Assembly (NCBI GenBank): GCA_000437435.1
Contig: FR899626.1
Location: 75,605 to 139,604, forward strand
DNA length: 64,000 nt
Source of the DNA: Clostridium sp. CAG:768
GTDB taxonomy: Bacteria; Cyanobacteriota; Vampirovibrionia; Gastranaerophilales; Gastranaerophilaceae
Direction of reading: 5' to 3'
Every line of letters starts with the position of its first letter. Position 1 is the stretch's first letter. The translations under genes were made by a program, and so were the position numbers. This document shows, in pieces, positions 34,496-43,506 of the stretch. Under the pieces are notes generated by a model. That model had not been told where the DNA came from. It did not search any database and was given only the letters and a program-made list of their open reading frames with translations.

Positions 34496-35308
34496 TTATT
34501 TTGCGGTTGCAAGAGCTACACCTACACCTGCTATACCTCCTATTAATGCAGCCCAGAACGGTTTGTTTTTTGCACCTGCACAGAATGCTTTTAGTAGATA
34601 TTTAGCAGATACAGCTGCAGCTCCGCCAAATACGGCACCACCAGCGATATTACCTGCAATTTTCTTGGCTCTTTCGCTTCTGCCTACAGGTTGTCCTGTT
34701 AATTCTGAAACGTTTTCTTCTGCTGTCTTTTTATCTGCTAAACCTAGAGTTACAGTTTGTAAGAATCCTTGAGTGAATGAACCTCTACCGTATTTTCTTA
34801 TGTCATCAGTGATTGAACAACCATATTGCTGTGCATATAAAGTAGATGCTCTATTAGCTATTTCTTCTGGACTGGCATCACCATACATGTTTCGAACACT
34901 TTCTATGTAATTTTGGTATGCTTCCTGAATTTGTTGTTGTTCATTTCTCATTATTTTTTCATGCAGGTAAGTTGCTTGTTTTGCAATTCCTTCTTGAGGC
35001 GAATTCAATCTAAGGTCGGCATTACGCATTTTTTGTTGGCGTTTTACTTGATTATCGATCATGAAGTCTTGATATTTTTCATAATTTTTGTAGTAGTCTT
35101 CATAATTATAACCACCGCCAAATGCAGGCATAGCAGGATACATACCGTAACCACTACCAAAGATACTGCCGTTCATACTCATCATTGGATTTGCCATTCC
35201 TAATGGTGTGTATAAATCCATATCTGTTAAATCGTTTAATGCTACCTGGTTATTGTATATATTCGGGTATAATCCGTACATACTTGCAGCCATATTGAAG
35301 TCTGCCAT
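34496..35308 (-). CDS. Hypothetical protein: Met/Tyr/Gly-rich N-terminus, glycine-zipper C-terminus
   Basis: The 270-residue product has three parts. Residues 1-65 are low-complexity and rich in Met, Tyr, Asn and Gly (MSMNGSIFGSGYGMYPAM). Residues 65-190 are charged helical sequence with coiled-coil potential (KQATYLHEKIMRNEQQQIQEA). Residues 205-270 contain two Gly/Ala-rich hydrophobic segments (IAGNIAGGAVFGGAAAVSA and ALIGGIAGVGVALATAK) of glycine-zipper type. No family is recognised. A GGAGG-containing Shine-Dalgarno and a strong terminator show that it is a real single-gene unit. Confidence 0.65.
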   Translation of the reverse strand: MADFNMAASMYGLYPNIYNNQVALNDLTDMDLYTPLGMANPMMSMNGSIFGSGYGMYPAMPAFGGGYNYEDYYKNYEKYQDFMIDNQVKRQQKMRNADLRLNSPQEGIAKQATYLHEKIMRNEQQQIQEAYQNYIESVRNMYGDASPEEIANRASTLYAQQYGCSITDDIRKYGRGSFTQGFLQTVTLGLADKKTAEENVSELTGQPVGRSERAKKIAGNIAGGAVFGGAAAVSAKYLLKAFCAGAKNKPFWAALIGGIAGVGVALATAK

Positions 35309-35474
35309 AACCTAACCTCCAAATTGAATTTTCTAACCTACCTTACTTATATAAAAACTTTGTATGTTTTGAAATTGCTTTTTTATTGTTATTTATGTTA
35401 CAATTTCGTAACAATAGTGTATTGCATAAATCTTTAAATATATGTAATATGGTCATTATAATGAGGTATAGCAG

Positions 35475-36584
35475 TTGAAAAAGTTTTTTTCAGGTTTATT
35501 TACATTATTATTAATTGCTGGTGTTGGAGCATTAATTTACATGCATCCTGTGTTTTTTAACAGACAGTTAGATAAAGTAAAAAGTCTTTATTATGTGCAT
35601 AAAGGTGATAAAGCCTTAAAAAAACAGAAACTTCAAAAAGCTATAAATTATTACAACATTGCTTTACGTTTGTATCCTGAACATTACGGTGCTTGGTATA
35701 ATCTCGGAAATATTTATGTAGTGTATGAAGATTATTATTCTGCAGTTGATGCTTATGAAAAAGCTTTTGAATATAATCCTAAAATGGTAATTGCCAGAAT
35801 GAACTATGGTATTATTTCTGCTGAAAAATTAGGTGATTTTGATGGTGCAATTGATCAATATGATGAAATTTTAAAAACAAAAAGGCATTTACTATCAATA
35901 CCTTTTGTATACAGTAATAGAAAGAGTTACAAAGTAAACAAAGGTTTGGCTTATTATAATAAAGGTGTTGCTTATAAACAAAAGTATGTTTACATTGAAG
36001 ATGATTGGGAGTTTCGTAGGCAATATCTTTTAAAGGCTCTTGATGCTTATAAAGAGGCTTGTAAAATTCTAAAAAAAGATTATGATGCCCGATACAATTT
36101 AGCTTTAACATACCAGCTTTTGGGTGATTATAAAGAAGCCGGACTTGCATATTGTAAGGCTATTGAATTAAATCCAATGAATTATGAGGCTCATTATAAT
36201 CTTGCTATTTTATTAAGGCATTTAAAATATTATAAAGAATCTTTAGAGGAGTTAGAAAAAGCAACTACATTGATTTCAAGTGCTGGTGGAAATAATATGG
36301 CATCTCGTCAACGTTATGTTTTTGATGTCATGAATGATGTAACTAGAACTATTTTAGCAAATTCAAATAGTGATTTAATTGAGAAAATTACAGATGAACC
36401 TGTTAAAAGTTCAAACATTACTTATGTAAATGGTAAAATTGTTTATACTGAAGAATTAGATAAAGCAATTATCAAAAATTTAAAAGTTTGTGGGGCAAAA
36501 GAAATTTTCCAAGAAGAAATAGATGATGAAAATACCGAATTTGATGATGTCCGTTATAATGTTCACGTTCCAGGTGTAGAATAA
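35475..36584 (+). CDS. Membrane-anchored TPR-repeat protein
   Basis: The 369-residue product has an N-terminal membrane helix (about 5-25), then several TPR motifs: KAINYYNIALRLYPEHYGAW, NLGNIYVVYEDYYSAVDAYE, DARYNLALTYQLLGDYKEAG and AHYNLAILLRHLKYYKESLE. The C-terminal 100 residues are acidic and lack repeats. It is probably a scaffold facing the periplasm. The start is the TTG at 35475, preceded by GAGG eight bases away; no ATG fits. It converges on the ABC permease genes with a gap of only nine bases. Confidence 0.82.
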   Translation: MKKFFSGLFTLLLIAGVGALIYMHPVFFNRQLDKVKSLYYVHKGDKALKKQKLQKAINYYNIALRLYPEHYGAWYNLGNIYVVYEDYYSAVDAYEKAFEYNPKMVIARMNYGIISAEKLGDFDGAIDQYDEILKTKRHLLSIPFVYSNRKSYKVNKGLAYYNKGVAYKQKYVYIEDDWEFRRQYLLKALDAYKEACKILKKDYDARYNLALTYQLLGDYKEAGLAYCKAIELNPMNYEAHYNLAILLRHLKYYKESLEELEKATTLISSAGGNNMASRQRYVFDVMNDVTRTILANSNSDLIEKITDEPVKSSNITYVNGKIVYTEELDKAIIKNLKVCGAKEIFQEEIDDENTEFDDVRYNVHVPGVE

Positions 36585-36593
36585 TTTTTTGAT

Positions 36594-37436
36594 TTAACCT
36601 TTTACTGCACCTTCATTTTCTCCTGATATAAAGTATCTTTGCATTGCTAAGAAAAATATTAAAATTGGTATTGTTGATAAAATTGATCCAGCTGCAATAA
36701 ATCTCCAGTTAGAGCTGAACATTCCTTGTAAATTGTTTACTCCAACAGGTAATGTGTACATTGCTTCTTTTGTTAAAACGATGCTTGGCCATAAAAATTC
36801 GCCCCAAGACCCAATAAATGTAAATATTGCAAGCACAGCTAATGATGGTTTTACCATTGGTAGTAGAACTCTCCAAAATACTTGAAAAACGTTACAGCCA
36901 TCAACAATCGCTGCTTCTTCCATTTCTTTTGGAATTCCTAAAAAAGCTTGTCGCATCAAAAATATTCCAAAAGCACTTACCGCAAATGGCATTATAAGCC
37001 CTATAAAACCTGCGAAATTATTAACACTATCTACAAGATGCAGCTTTAAAGTGATTAAATATACAGGAAGCATAATTGCCTGAAAAGGGATCATTATTGT
37101 TGCTAAAATTGCGAAAAATGTAATTTTTTTCCCTTTAAATTCCATTCTGGCAAGTGGATATCCTGCCATTGAAGATAATATAAGATTTAACAGAACTGTT
37201 CCTCCAGCCACAATCATACTGTTTATAAAATATCCGATAAAATCGACCTTATCCCAAACACCTGAATAATTTGCCCAAGTAAAGTCTTGTGGGATAATTT
37301 GCGGAGGATATGCAAAAATATTTTCACTGTTTCCTTTTAATGAAGTAGAAATCAGCCATATAAAAGGAAATATTGAGAGTAATGAAACAAATATCAATAT
37401 TGAATGTATAGTAATTTTTTCTATTATTTTTTTCAT
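36594..37436 (-). CDS. Carbohydrate ABC transporter permease (MalG/UgpE-like)
   Basis: The 280-residue inner-membrane subunit has six helices and the cytoplasmic EAA loop (EEAAIVDGCNVFQVFWRVLLP) that docks on the ATPase. The N-terminus matches CUT1-family permeases (IHSILIFVSLLSIFPFIWLIS). It pairs with the MalF/UgpA-like gene 17 bases upstream. The substrate, probably an oligosaccharide or glycerol-phosphate ester, is not known because no binding protein is encoded here. Confidence 0.9.
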   Translation of the reverse strand: MKKIIEKITIHSILIFVSLLSIFPFIWLISTSLKGNSENIFAYPPQIIPQDFTWANYSGVWDKVDFIGYFINSMIVAGGTVLLNLILSSMAGYPLARMEFKGKKITFFAILATIMIPFQAIMLPVYLITLKLHLVDSVNNFAGFIGLIMPFAVSAFGIFLMRQAFLGIPKEMEEAAIVDGCNVFQVFWRVLLPMVKPSLAVLAIFTFIGSWGEFLWPSIVLTKEAMYTLPVGVNNLQGMFSSNWRFIAAGSILSTIPILIFFLAMQRYFISGENEGAVKG

Positions 37437-37453
37437 TTTTAATCCTTTAAAGT

Positions 37454-38326
37454 TTATATATTATATTTGTTTCTTTCAAAACATAAAATGTTTATAAGAG
37501 AAAATATCATTACGATAATTAACAGTACAACCGCCATTGCTGAAGCAAAGCCTAAATCAAGATTTTCAAAGGCTCTTTCATAAATATAATATACAATTGT
37601 TTTGCTTGAATTTAGCGGTCCGCCTTTTGTCATTACATAGATTTCTGCAAAAACTTTCATTGCTGATATTGCACTAATAGTTGTTACAAGTGCAATAGTT
37701 GGCATTATGTGCGGAACAGTGACAGTGAGGTGTTTAGTTAAAAAATTAGCACCGTCAATGTCACATGCTTCATAAAGTTCTTTGGGGACGCTCATTAAAG
37801 CTGCGAGATAAATTATCATATAATAGCCTATACCTTTCCAAATAGTAACAATAATTACAGAATATAATGCATAATTCGGGTCAGTTAGCCATCCTATAGA
37901 TTCCATTCCAAGTTTTGTTACTAAGTAGTTTAATATTCCCTGATCAGCATATAACCACTTGAATGCAATTGCTGCAACTACAATAGATACGATTACTGGT
38001 AGGTATATAAGTATTTTATATAAAGTAACGCCTTTGATTTTTTGATTAATTAATATTGCTAAAAATAAAGGAAATATTGCTAGTATAGGTACTGCAACAA
38101 AAAGGTAAATAAAAGTATTCCATAAAACTTTGTAAAAAATAGGGTTTTTAAATAAATTTATATAATTTTCTAACCCTATAAATTCAGGTTTATAAATATT
38201 ATGAGAATAATCTAAAAAACTTAATAAAAATGTTTGAAAAAACGGTATAAAAAAGAATATTACCAAAACTACCGCTGCTGGTAACAGGAATAAATAAGGT
38301 GCATATTTCCCATAATATTTAAACAT
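37454..38326 (-). CDS. Carbohydrate ABC transporter permease (MalF/UgpA-like)
   Basis: The 290-residue CUT1-family permease has six helices (YLFLLPAAVVLVIFFFIPFF at the N-terminus) and an EAA loop (YEACDIDGANFLTKHLTVTVP). It partners with the downstream MalG/UgpE-like subunit. No substrate-binding protein or MsmX/UgpC-like ATPase gene lies in the window, so those subunits must be supplied from elsewhere. A universal stress protein gene lies 39 bases upstream on the same strand. Confidence 0.9.
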   Translation of the reverse strand: MFKYYGKYAPYLFLLPAAVVLVIFFFIPFFQTFLLSFLDYSHNIYKPEFIGLENYINLFKNPIFYKVLWNTFIYLFVAVPILAIFPLFLAILINQKIKGVTLYKILIYLPVIVSIVVAAIAFKWLYADQGILNYLVTKLGMESIGWLTDPNYALYSVIIVTIWKGIGYYMIIYLAALMSVPKELYEACDIDGANFLTKHLTVTVPHIMPTIALVTTISAISAMKVFAEIYVMTKGGPLNSSKTIVYYIYERAFENLDLGFASAMAVVLLIIVMIFSLINILCFERNKYNI

Positions 38327-38365
38327 AGATTAATTATGTCATTTTTTTGTCTGTTGGTCAATATT

Positions 38366-39229
38366 TTAACTTTTGCATCTAATAAGCCAGATATCACTTA
38401 CTACATTTTCTAAAACTCTTTTGCTTACTGAGCCTGTTAAAAATCTATCGAGTTTTGATTTATTTCTAGAACCTAGAATAATTAAATCAATATCGTTTAC
38501 TCTTGCATAATCAATAATTTTTTGTGCTGGAATCCCGTTTAGTATACTTGTTTCGTTTGTTGTAATATTGTGCTTTAAAAGCATATTCCTAATATCTTCG
38601 ATAGCTCTTGCTGCATATTTCTGTTGTTGTCTTTGAATATCTAAAAGCCAATTTGTATCTAGTGTTCCATCTAAAAATAGTAGATTTGGATCTTCATTTA
38701 CCATACAAATATGAATTTCTTTATCTTCCAGGTGCATATCAGGAATTATTTTATTTATAATTTCTAATGAACAGTTTGTTCCATCTGTCGTAAGTAGTAC
38801 TTTCTTTTTGTTATTTTCTTCTTTAGTTATGTAGTCTGATATTTTGCTGCTGTTAATTATTTCTTGCGATACTGATCCTAACCATTTTTGTAATCCTTTT
38901 TTCCCATGAGAACCCATTAGAATTAGATCATAAGTTTCTTTTTCAGATTGTTCTAAAATGCTTTCTATTGCAGCTCCACAATTTTTGATTTTTTCTCCTG
39001 GTGTCATTCCGAGTTTTTTTATTTCTTCTTCTGCATAGTCTAAAATTGTATCTGCCATATTGGCACAAGAATATGCAAAATTTTTTTCTTCAATGCTTAT
39101 TTCATCAGGTAAAAATGACCAATCAATTACACATATCATATCAATTTGAGCATTTTTTATCCAGCCTGAAATGTTTTTTAGTGCATCAAAACTAATTCTA
39201 GATCCGTCTGTACAAAATAATATTTTCAT
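38366..39229 (-). CDS. Tandem universal stress protein (UspA x2)
   Basis: The 287-residue product is two UspA domains in a row. The first (about 1-140) has ILFCTDGSRISFDALKNI and MGSHGKKGLQKWLGSVS. The second (about 143-287) has VLLTTDGTNCSLEIINKI and LGSRNKSKLDRFLTGSVS. The G-x-x-G...G-S nucleotide motif is intact in the first domain, and the second Gly is Asn in the second domain. The second domain may therefore bind nucleotide poorly. Tandem Usp proteins act in cytosolic stress responses. An AGGAG Shine-Dalgarno is present. Confidence 0.88.
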   Translation of the reverse strand: MKILFCTDGSRISFDALKNISGWIKNAQIDMICVIDWSFLPDEISIEEKNFAYSCANMADTILDYAEEEIKKLGMTPGEKIKNCGAAIESILEQSEKETYDLILMGSHGKKGLQKWLGSVSQEIINSSKISDYITKEENNKKKVLLTTDGTNCSLEIINKIIPDMHLEDKEIHICMVNEDPNLLFLDGTLDTNWLLDIQRQQQKYAARAIEDIRNMLLKHNITTNETSILNGIPAQKIIDYARVNDIDLIILGSRNKSKLDRFLTGSVSKRVLENVVSDIWLIRCKS

Positions 39230-39367
39230 ATATTTAATCTCCTAATTAAATTTTTTCAAAAATAAATATAAATTATGTTAAGGAAAATTACATTGTCTGG
39301 TATTCTATATTTTTTTCTGTTATTATGTTTTTAGGGAAATGTTTTTTATAGGAATTTTGTTATAGTC

Positions 39368-39985
39368 ATGACGTCAAATCAAAAACTTCAATCAAAGGTT
39401 AATTTAAGGGATTATAAAGATTTAATAGAAACGATTGCGAAGGTTGAGTATCAAAAGTTTTCTACTTCGCATTTGATTGAGCTTCCTGAATTAATAAATA
39501 TTGGTAATCATACTTTATATATTTTATTTAAAAACCATTCCCCTGAAAATTACAATAATACATATCTTTCAACAGCTATAAAATGGGCAATAAGAAATGA
39601 AGTCAGAAGACGTTATAAATGGTATTCATTAAAAAATAAAAAACAACAATTAGATGACGAGAATGGAAATTTAAGAGAGGAAGTTTATAAAACTATTCTT
39701 TCAATAGATGAAATGCAAGACGCAGAAGTCCCTACTCAGATTAAGGCTGAGGATATGACTCCTGAAGAATCTATTGAATTGTCTGAATTGAAAAGTGAAA
39801 TTATTGAGTCAATGAAAAAATTGCCCCAACGTGAAAGAGAGTTGATTGAGTATAAATTTTTCAAAGAAAAAAAATTGAGAGAAATAGCTGAAGAATTTAA
39901 TATTTCACAATCAAGAATATCAAGAATTATACAATCAGGATTAGATAAAATAAAAAGGGATTTAAAAAGACAGGGGATTATTTAG
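39368..39985 (+). CDS. Sigma-70 family RNA polymerase sigma factor (alternative)
   Basis: The 205-residue product has a region 2-like part (about 55-85, TYLSTAIKWAIRNEVRRRYKW, matching the core-binding and -10-recognition helices) and a clear region 4 (about 145-200, LPQRERELIEYKFFKEKKLR then SQSRISRIIQSGLDKIKRDL). There is no region 1.1, so it is an alternative sigma. Its TAG stop shares its G with the GTG start of gcvPB. No anti-sigma factor is adjacent. Confidence 0.85.
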   Translation: MTSNQKLQSKVNLRDYKDLIETIAKVEYQKFSTSHLIELPELINIGNHTLYILFKNHSPENYNNTYLSTAIKWAIRNEVRRRYKWYSLKNKKQQLDDENGNLREEVYKTILSIDEMQDAEVPTQIKAEDMTPEESIELSELKSEIIESMKKLPQRERELIEYKFFKEKKLREIAEEFNISQSRISRIIQSGLDKIKRDLKRQGII

Positions 39986-41409
39986 TGAAAACTATTTTTG
40001 AAAAAAGTAACGGGGTATTAGGTGTAACTTTAACTGACGAAAAAGAGGATTTATCTTTTATTGATACTTCTTTGTTAAGATCTTCTGAAGTTGGGCTGCC
40101 ACAAGTTAGTGAATTAGAAGCATTACGCCATTATAAAGAATTGTCTGACAAGAATTTTTGTATCGAAAAAGGCTTTTATCCTTTAGGTTCATGTACTATG
40201 AAATATAATCCTAAAGTGAATGAGCTTCTGGCTTCTCTTGAAGGTTTTGTAAATTTGCATCCATTATCAGACGATATTGATTGTCAAGGTGCTTTAGAAT
40301 TGATGTACAATCTTCAAGAGGCTTTGAAGAAAGTTACTGGTATGGATGCTGTAACTTTGCAACCTGCTGCAGGAGCTCATGGTGAATTGACTGGAATGAT
40401 GGTTATCAAAAAATATTTTGAAGTAAAAGGCGATAACCGTAAAAAAGTTATAATTCCTGATTCTGCACATGGAACTAACCCTGCAAGTGCTCATTTATGT
40501 GGCTTTGAAATTGTTCCTGTAAAGTCAAATGAAAAAGGACAAGTGGATGTCGAAGATTTAAAAAAATTGCTAGATTCTGATGTCGCTGCAATTATGATGA
40601 CTAATCCTAATACTCTAGGAATTTATGAAGAAAATGTATTAGAAATCTCTAAATTAATGCATGATAATGGATCATTATTATATTATGATGGTGCTAATTT
40701 TAATGCGATTATGGGGTATACAAATCCTAAATTAATGGGATTTGATGTTGTTCACTTAAATCTTCATAAAACTTTTTCAACTCCTCATGGTGGGGGCGGT
40801 CCAGGTGCTGGCCCTGTTGGTGTTGTTGAAGAATTAAAAGATTATTTACCATCTCCTGTTATTGATTTCGATGGTGAAAAATATTTCAGAAATTATAATA
40901 TAAAACATTCAATTGGTAGTGTTAAAGGTTTTTATGGAAACTTTGGTGTTTTAGTAAAAGCTTATGCATATATTTTAATGATGGGTGATAATTTAAAAGA
41001 AGCAAGTGAAAATGCTGTTTTAAATGCTAATTATTTAAAAGAAAAATTAAAACAAGCATATCTACTTCCATATGATGAACCTTGTATGCATGAATTTGTT
41101 TTGTCAGGTGAAAAACAAAAACATGAAAATGGTGTATCTACATTGAATATTGCAAAAGCTTTGATGGATGAAAATACTCATCCGCCAACAGTTTATTTCC
41201 CATTGATTGTACATGAAGCTATAATGATTGAGCCTACAGAATCTGAAACGAAAGATGTTCTGGATAAATTTGTAGATGTAATGTTAAAAATAGCAGAGGA
41301 TGCTAAATCAAATCCTGAAAAATTGATATCTGCTCCTCATACAACTCCTGTAAAACGTATTGATGAGACTTTGGCTGCTCGTCACCCTGATTTGAATTTT
41401 AAACAATAG
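39985..41409 (+). CDS. gcvPB: Glycine dehydrogenase (decarboxylating) subunit 2
   Basis: Beta subunit of the two-subunit P-protein of the glycine cleavage system. It decarboxylates glycine with PLP and passes the aminomethyl group to the H-protein. The 474-residue product has FYPLGSCTMKYNPK near the start, HGTNPASAH, and the PLP lysine K262 in VVHLNLHKTFSTPHGGGG. The C-terminus has HEFVLSG and HPPTVYFPLIVHEAIMIEPTE. The start is a GTG fused to the sigma factor stop (TAGTG). The partner gcvPA, gcvT and gcvH are not in the window. Confidence 0.95.
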   Translation: MKTIFEKSNGVLGVTLTDEKEDLSFIDTSLLRSSEVGLPQVSELEALRHYKELSDKNFCIEKGFYPLGSCTMKYNPKVNELLASLEGFVNLHPLSDDIDCQGALELMYNLQEALKKVTGMDAVTLQPAAGAHGELTGMMVIKKYFEVKGDNRKKVIIPDSAHGTNPASAHLCGFEIVPVKSNEKGQVDVEDLKKLLDSDVAAIMMTNPNTLGIYEENVLEISKLMHDNGSLLYYDGANFNAIMGYTNPKLMGFDVVHLNLHKTFSTPHGGGGPGAGPVGVVEELKDYLPSPVIDFDGEKYFRNYNIKHSIGSVKGFYGNFGVLVKAYAYILMMGDNLKEASENAVLNANYLKEKLKQAYLLPYDEPCMHEFVLSGEKQKHENGVSTLNIAKALMDENTHPPTVYFPLIVHEAIMIEPTESETKDVLDKFVDVMLKIAEDAKSNPEKLISAPHTTPVKRIDETLAARHPDLNFKQ

Positions 41410-41442
41410 AGATAATAAATAAAAAAGTAAGAGATAAAGAAT

Positions 41443-42591
41443 ATGAGTAAAGAAAATAAAAAATTAAAAGTTGCATTTCCCCATATGGGTACAGTATATA
41501 TAGCTTGGGCTGCTGCTCTAAAAAAAATTGGAGTAGAACCTTTTATTCCTCCTTATACAAGTAAAAAAACATTGTCTTTAGGAACAAAGCATTCTCCAGA
41601 AGCAATTTGTTTACCATATAAGTTGATATTGGGTAATTTTATTGAAGCAATTGAAGGTGGTACTGATTATGTTGCTATGATATCTTCTCCTGGGTGTTGC
41701 CGTTTAGGTGAATATGGAAACTGTATTCACAATGCATTAACTGATTTAGGATATAATGCAAAATACATAGAATTAACTTTGTATGATGGGTTAAAAGGAA
41801 TGTATGATTTCTTGAAAAATATTAGTGGAAAAAATGATCCTATTCTATTTGCAAGAGCTATAAATATTGCGATAAGAAAGATGTTTGTCTTAGACGATTT
41901 GGAAAATATTCTTTCTTATTACAGAGCTAGAGAAATTCATTTTGGTGATGCTGAAAAGAATTATAATAAAGCTTTAAAATTGATTAAAGATGCTGATAAT
42001 ACAAGAAAATTAAATAAAGCTAAAAAGCTAGCATTTGATGAAATAAAAAAAACGGAAATAGATCCTTCAAAAGAGGTTTTGAATGTCGATTTAACTGGTG
42101 AAATTTATTTAGTTTGCGATCAATTTTCTAATCAAAATATTACTAGAGAATTGGGTAAAATGGGTGTTCAAACAAGAAGAAGCCTTACAGTTAGTAGTTT
42201 CTTGAAAGATGCTATTATCCCTAAAGTCTTTAGAAAAGGAGAAACTCACTTACAAAGAGCATATAGATTGGCAAAGCCTTATTTGATGCGTGATATTGGC
42301 GGTGATTCTTTAGAATGTGTATCTGATGTTGCATATGCTGACGAAAGAGGTATTGATGGTATTATTCATATAAGTCCGTTTACTTGTATGCCTGAAATCA
42401 TGTCACAAAATATATTCCCTGCAATGAGAGAAAATTGTGATATTCCTATTTTACCTTTAATTATGGATGAACAGACAGGTAAGGCAGGATACCTAACAAG
42501 ACTAGAGGCTTTTGTTGATCTTATGAGAAGAAGAAAAAGAAAGTTATCTAAAGCTTCTGATGCTATAAAAACGGTAGACATTGCTAAGTAG
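41443..42591 (+). CDS. 2-hydroxyacyl-CoA dehydratase activase-related protein (DUF2229)
   Basis: The 382-residue product has LKVAFPHMGTVYIAWAAALKK, SPEAICLPYKLILGNFIEA, a Cys-rich ISSPGCCRLGEYGNC and, late, HISPFTCMPEIMSQN followed by PILPLIMDEQTGKAG. These are hallmarks of DUF2229/CoA-protein-activase families, which bind a [4Fe-4S] cluster through the conserved cysteines. The substrate is unknown and the usual ASKHA ATPase activase domain is not on this protein. A weak AGAGATAAAGA precedes the ATG. Confidence 0.8.
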   Translation: MSKENKKLKVAFPHMGTVYIAWAAALKKIGVEPFIPPYTSKKTLSLGTKHSPEAICLPYKLILGNFIEAIEGGTDYVAMISSPGCCRLGEYGNCIHNALTDLGYNAKYIELTLYDGLKGMYDFLKNISGKNDPILFARAINIAIRKMFVLDDLENILSYYRAREIHFGDAEKNYNKALKLIKDADNTRKLNKAKKLAFDEIKKTEIDPSKEVLNVDLTGEIYLVCDQFSNQNITRELGKMGVQTRRSLTVSSFLKDAIIPKVFRKGETHLQRAYRLAKPYLMRDIGGDSLECVSDVAYADERGIDGIIHISPFTCMPEIMSQNIFPAMRENCDIPILPLIMDEQTGKAGYLTRLEAFVDLMRRRKRKLSKASDAIKTVDIAK

Positions 42592-42633
42592 ATAGGTTAT
42601 TTAATTATTTTTAGTTTCGAGGATACTAATTGT

Positions 42634-43506
42634 ATGCGTGAATTATTTAAAGATGCTACAAAAATAACAAATTATAATATTATATTAACAATACCTTTAA
42701 TAGTTTTTATAAAAATATTAGATTTATATTCTTTATATTCTAAATATACTGTAGATTCTACTGCTAAATTTGTATTAGCATCAATTACAGTTTTATTTAT
42801 GTTTGGAGTATTTTGTGCCGGTTGGTTTTATATGGTAAAAGAAGCAATACAGTTATCTAAAAAAGTTTTTGTTCTTGATTCAGATAGAGCTAAGGCAACA
42901 TTAAATTTATTTAAAACTATTCCAGAAGGAATTGGAAAGTTTTTCTTATCATTTGTTGGTGTGTATTTGATTTTCTTTATAATTCAAATAATTGCAACTC
43001 CAATAGTTTATTTACTGGGAATTAATATTATAGGAGGTTTAGATCCTTCCTCTATGCAGCATCTACAAGAAATGACCATAGACCCATCTATTGCTTCAAA
43101 TCAGGGTATGGCTGCTTTTATTGATAGTTTAACTCCTGAACAAATTGTATTTTTTGGAAAATGGAGTTTACTATTTATGTCTGTTACGTCAATAGTGATG
43201 TATTTATTGATGTTATGGATTCCAGAAATTATTTATATGACGCCAAATCCATTAGTTGCATTGTGGAGATCGTTAATAAAATTGTTTAAGGATTTTTTTA
43301 CTACTGTAAGATTATTTTTATCTTTGTGGTTTATGGGATTTGCTTTATTATTCATAAATACATTTGCAGCATTTAATCCTATTACATATATTATTATGAG
43401 CATTGTGCTTTTCTATTTTTCAGTGTATTTTGTAATTTTAATATTCTTATATTATGATAGAAAGTATTTAGTATTGGAAACAGAAGATAATGACTCAGAA
43501 AACTAA
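42634..43506 (+). CDS. Hypothetical polytopic membrane protein
   Basis: The 290-residue product has about six membrane helices: 15-31, 45-70, 105-133, 175-195, 225-250 and 253-278. A soluble loop of about 40 residues with many Met and Gln (SSMQHLQEMTIDPSIASNQ) lies between helices 3 and 4. No family is recognised with confidence. A GAGG Shine-Dalgarno precedes the ATG, and the end overlaps miaA by 17 bases, which suggests coupled expression. Confidence 0.7.
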   Translation: MRELFKDATKITNYNIILTIPLIVFIKILDLYSLYSKYTVDSTAKFVLASITVLFMFGVFCAGWFYMVKEAIQLSKKVFVLDSDRAKATLNLFKTIPEGIGKFFLSFVGVYLIFFIIQIIATPIVYLLGINIIGGLDPSSMQHLQEMTIDPSIASNQGMAAFIDSLTPEQIVFFGKWSLLFMSVTSIVMYLLMLWIPEIIYMTPNPLVALWRSLIKLFKDFFTTVRLFLSLWFMGFALLFINTFAAFNPITYIIMSIVLFYFSVYFVILIFLYYDRKYLVLETEDNDSEN

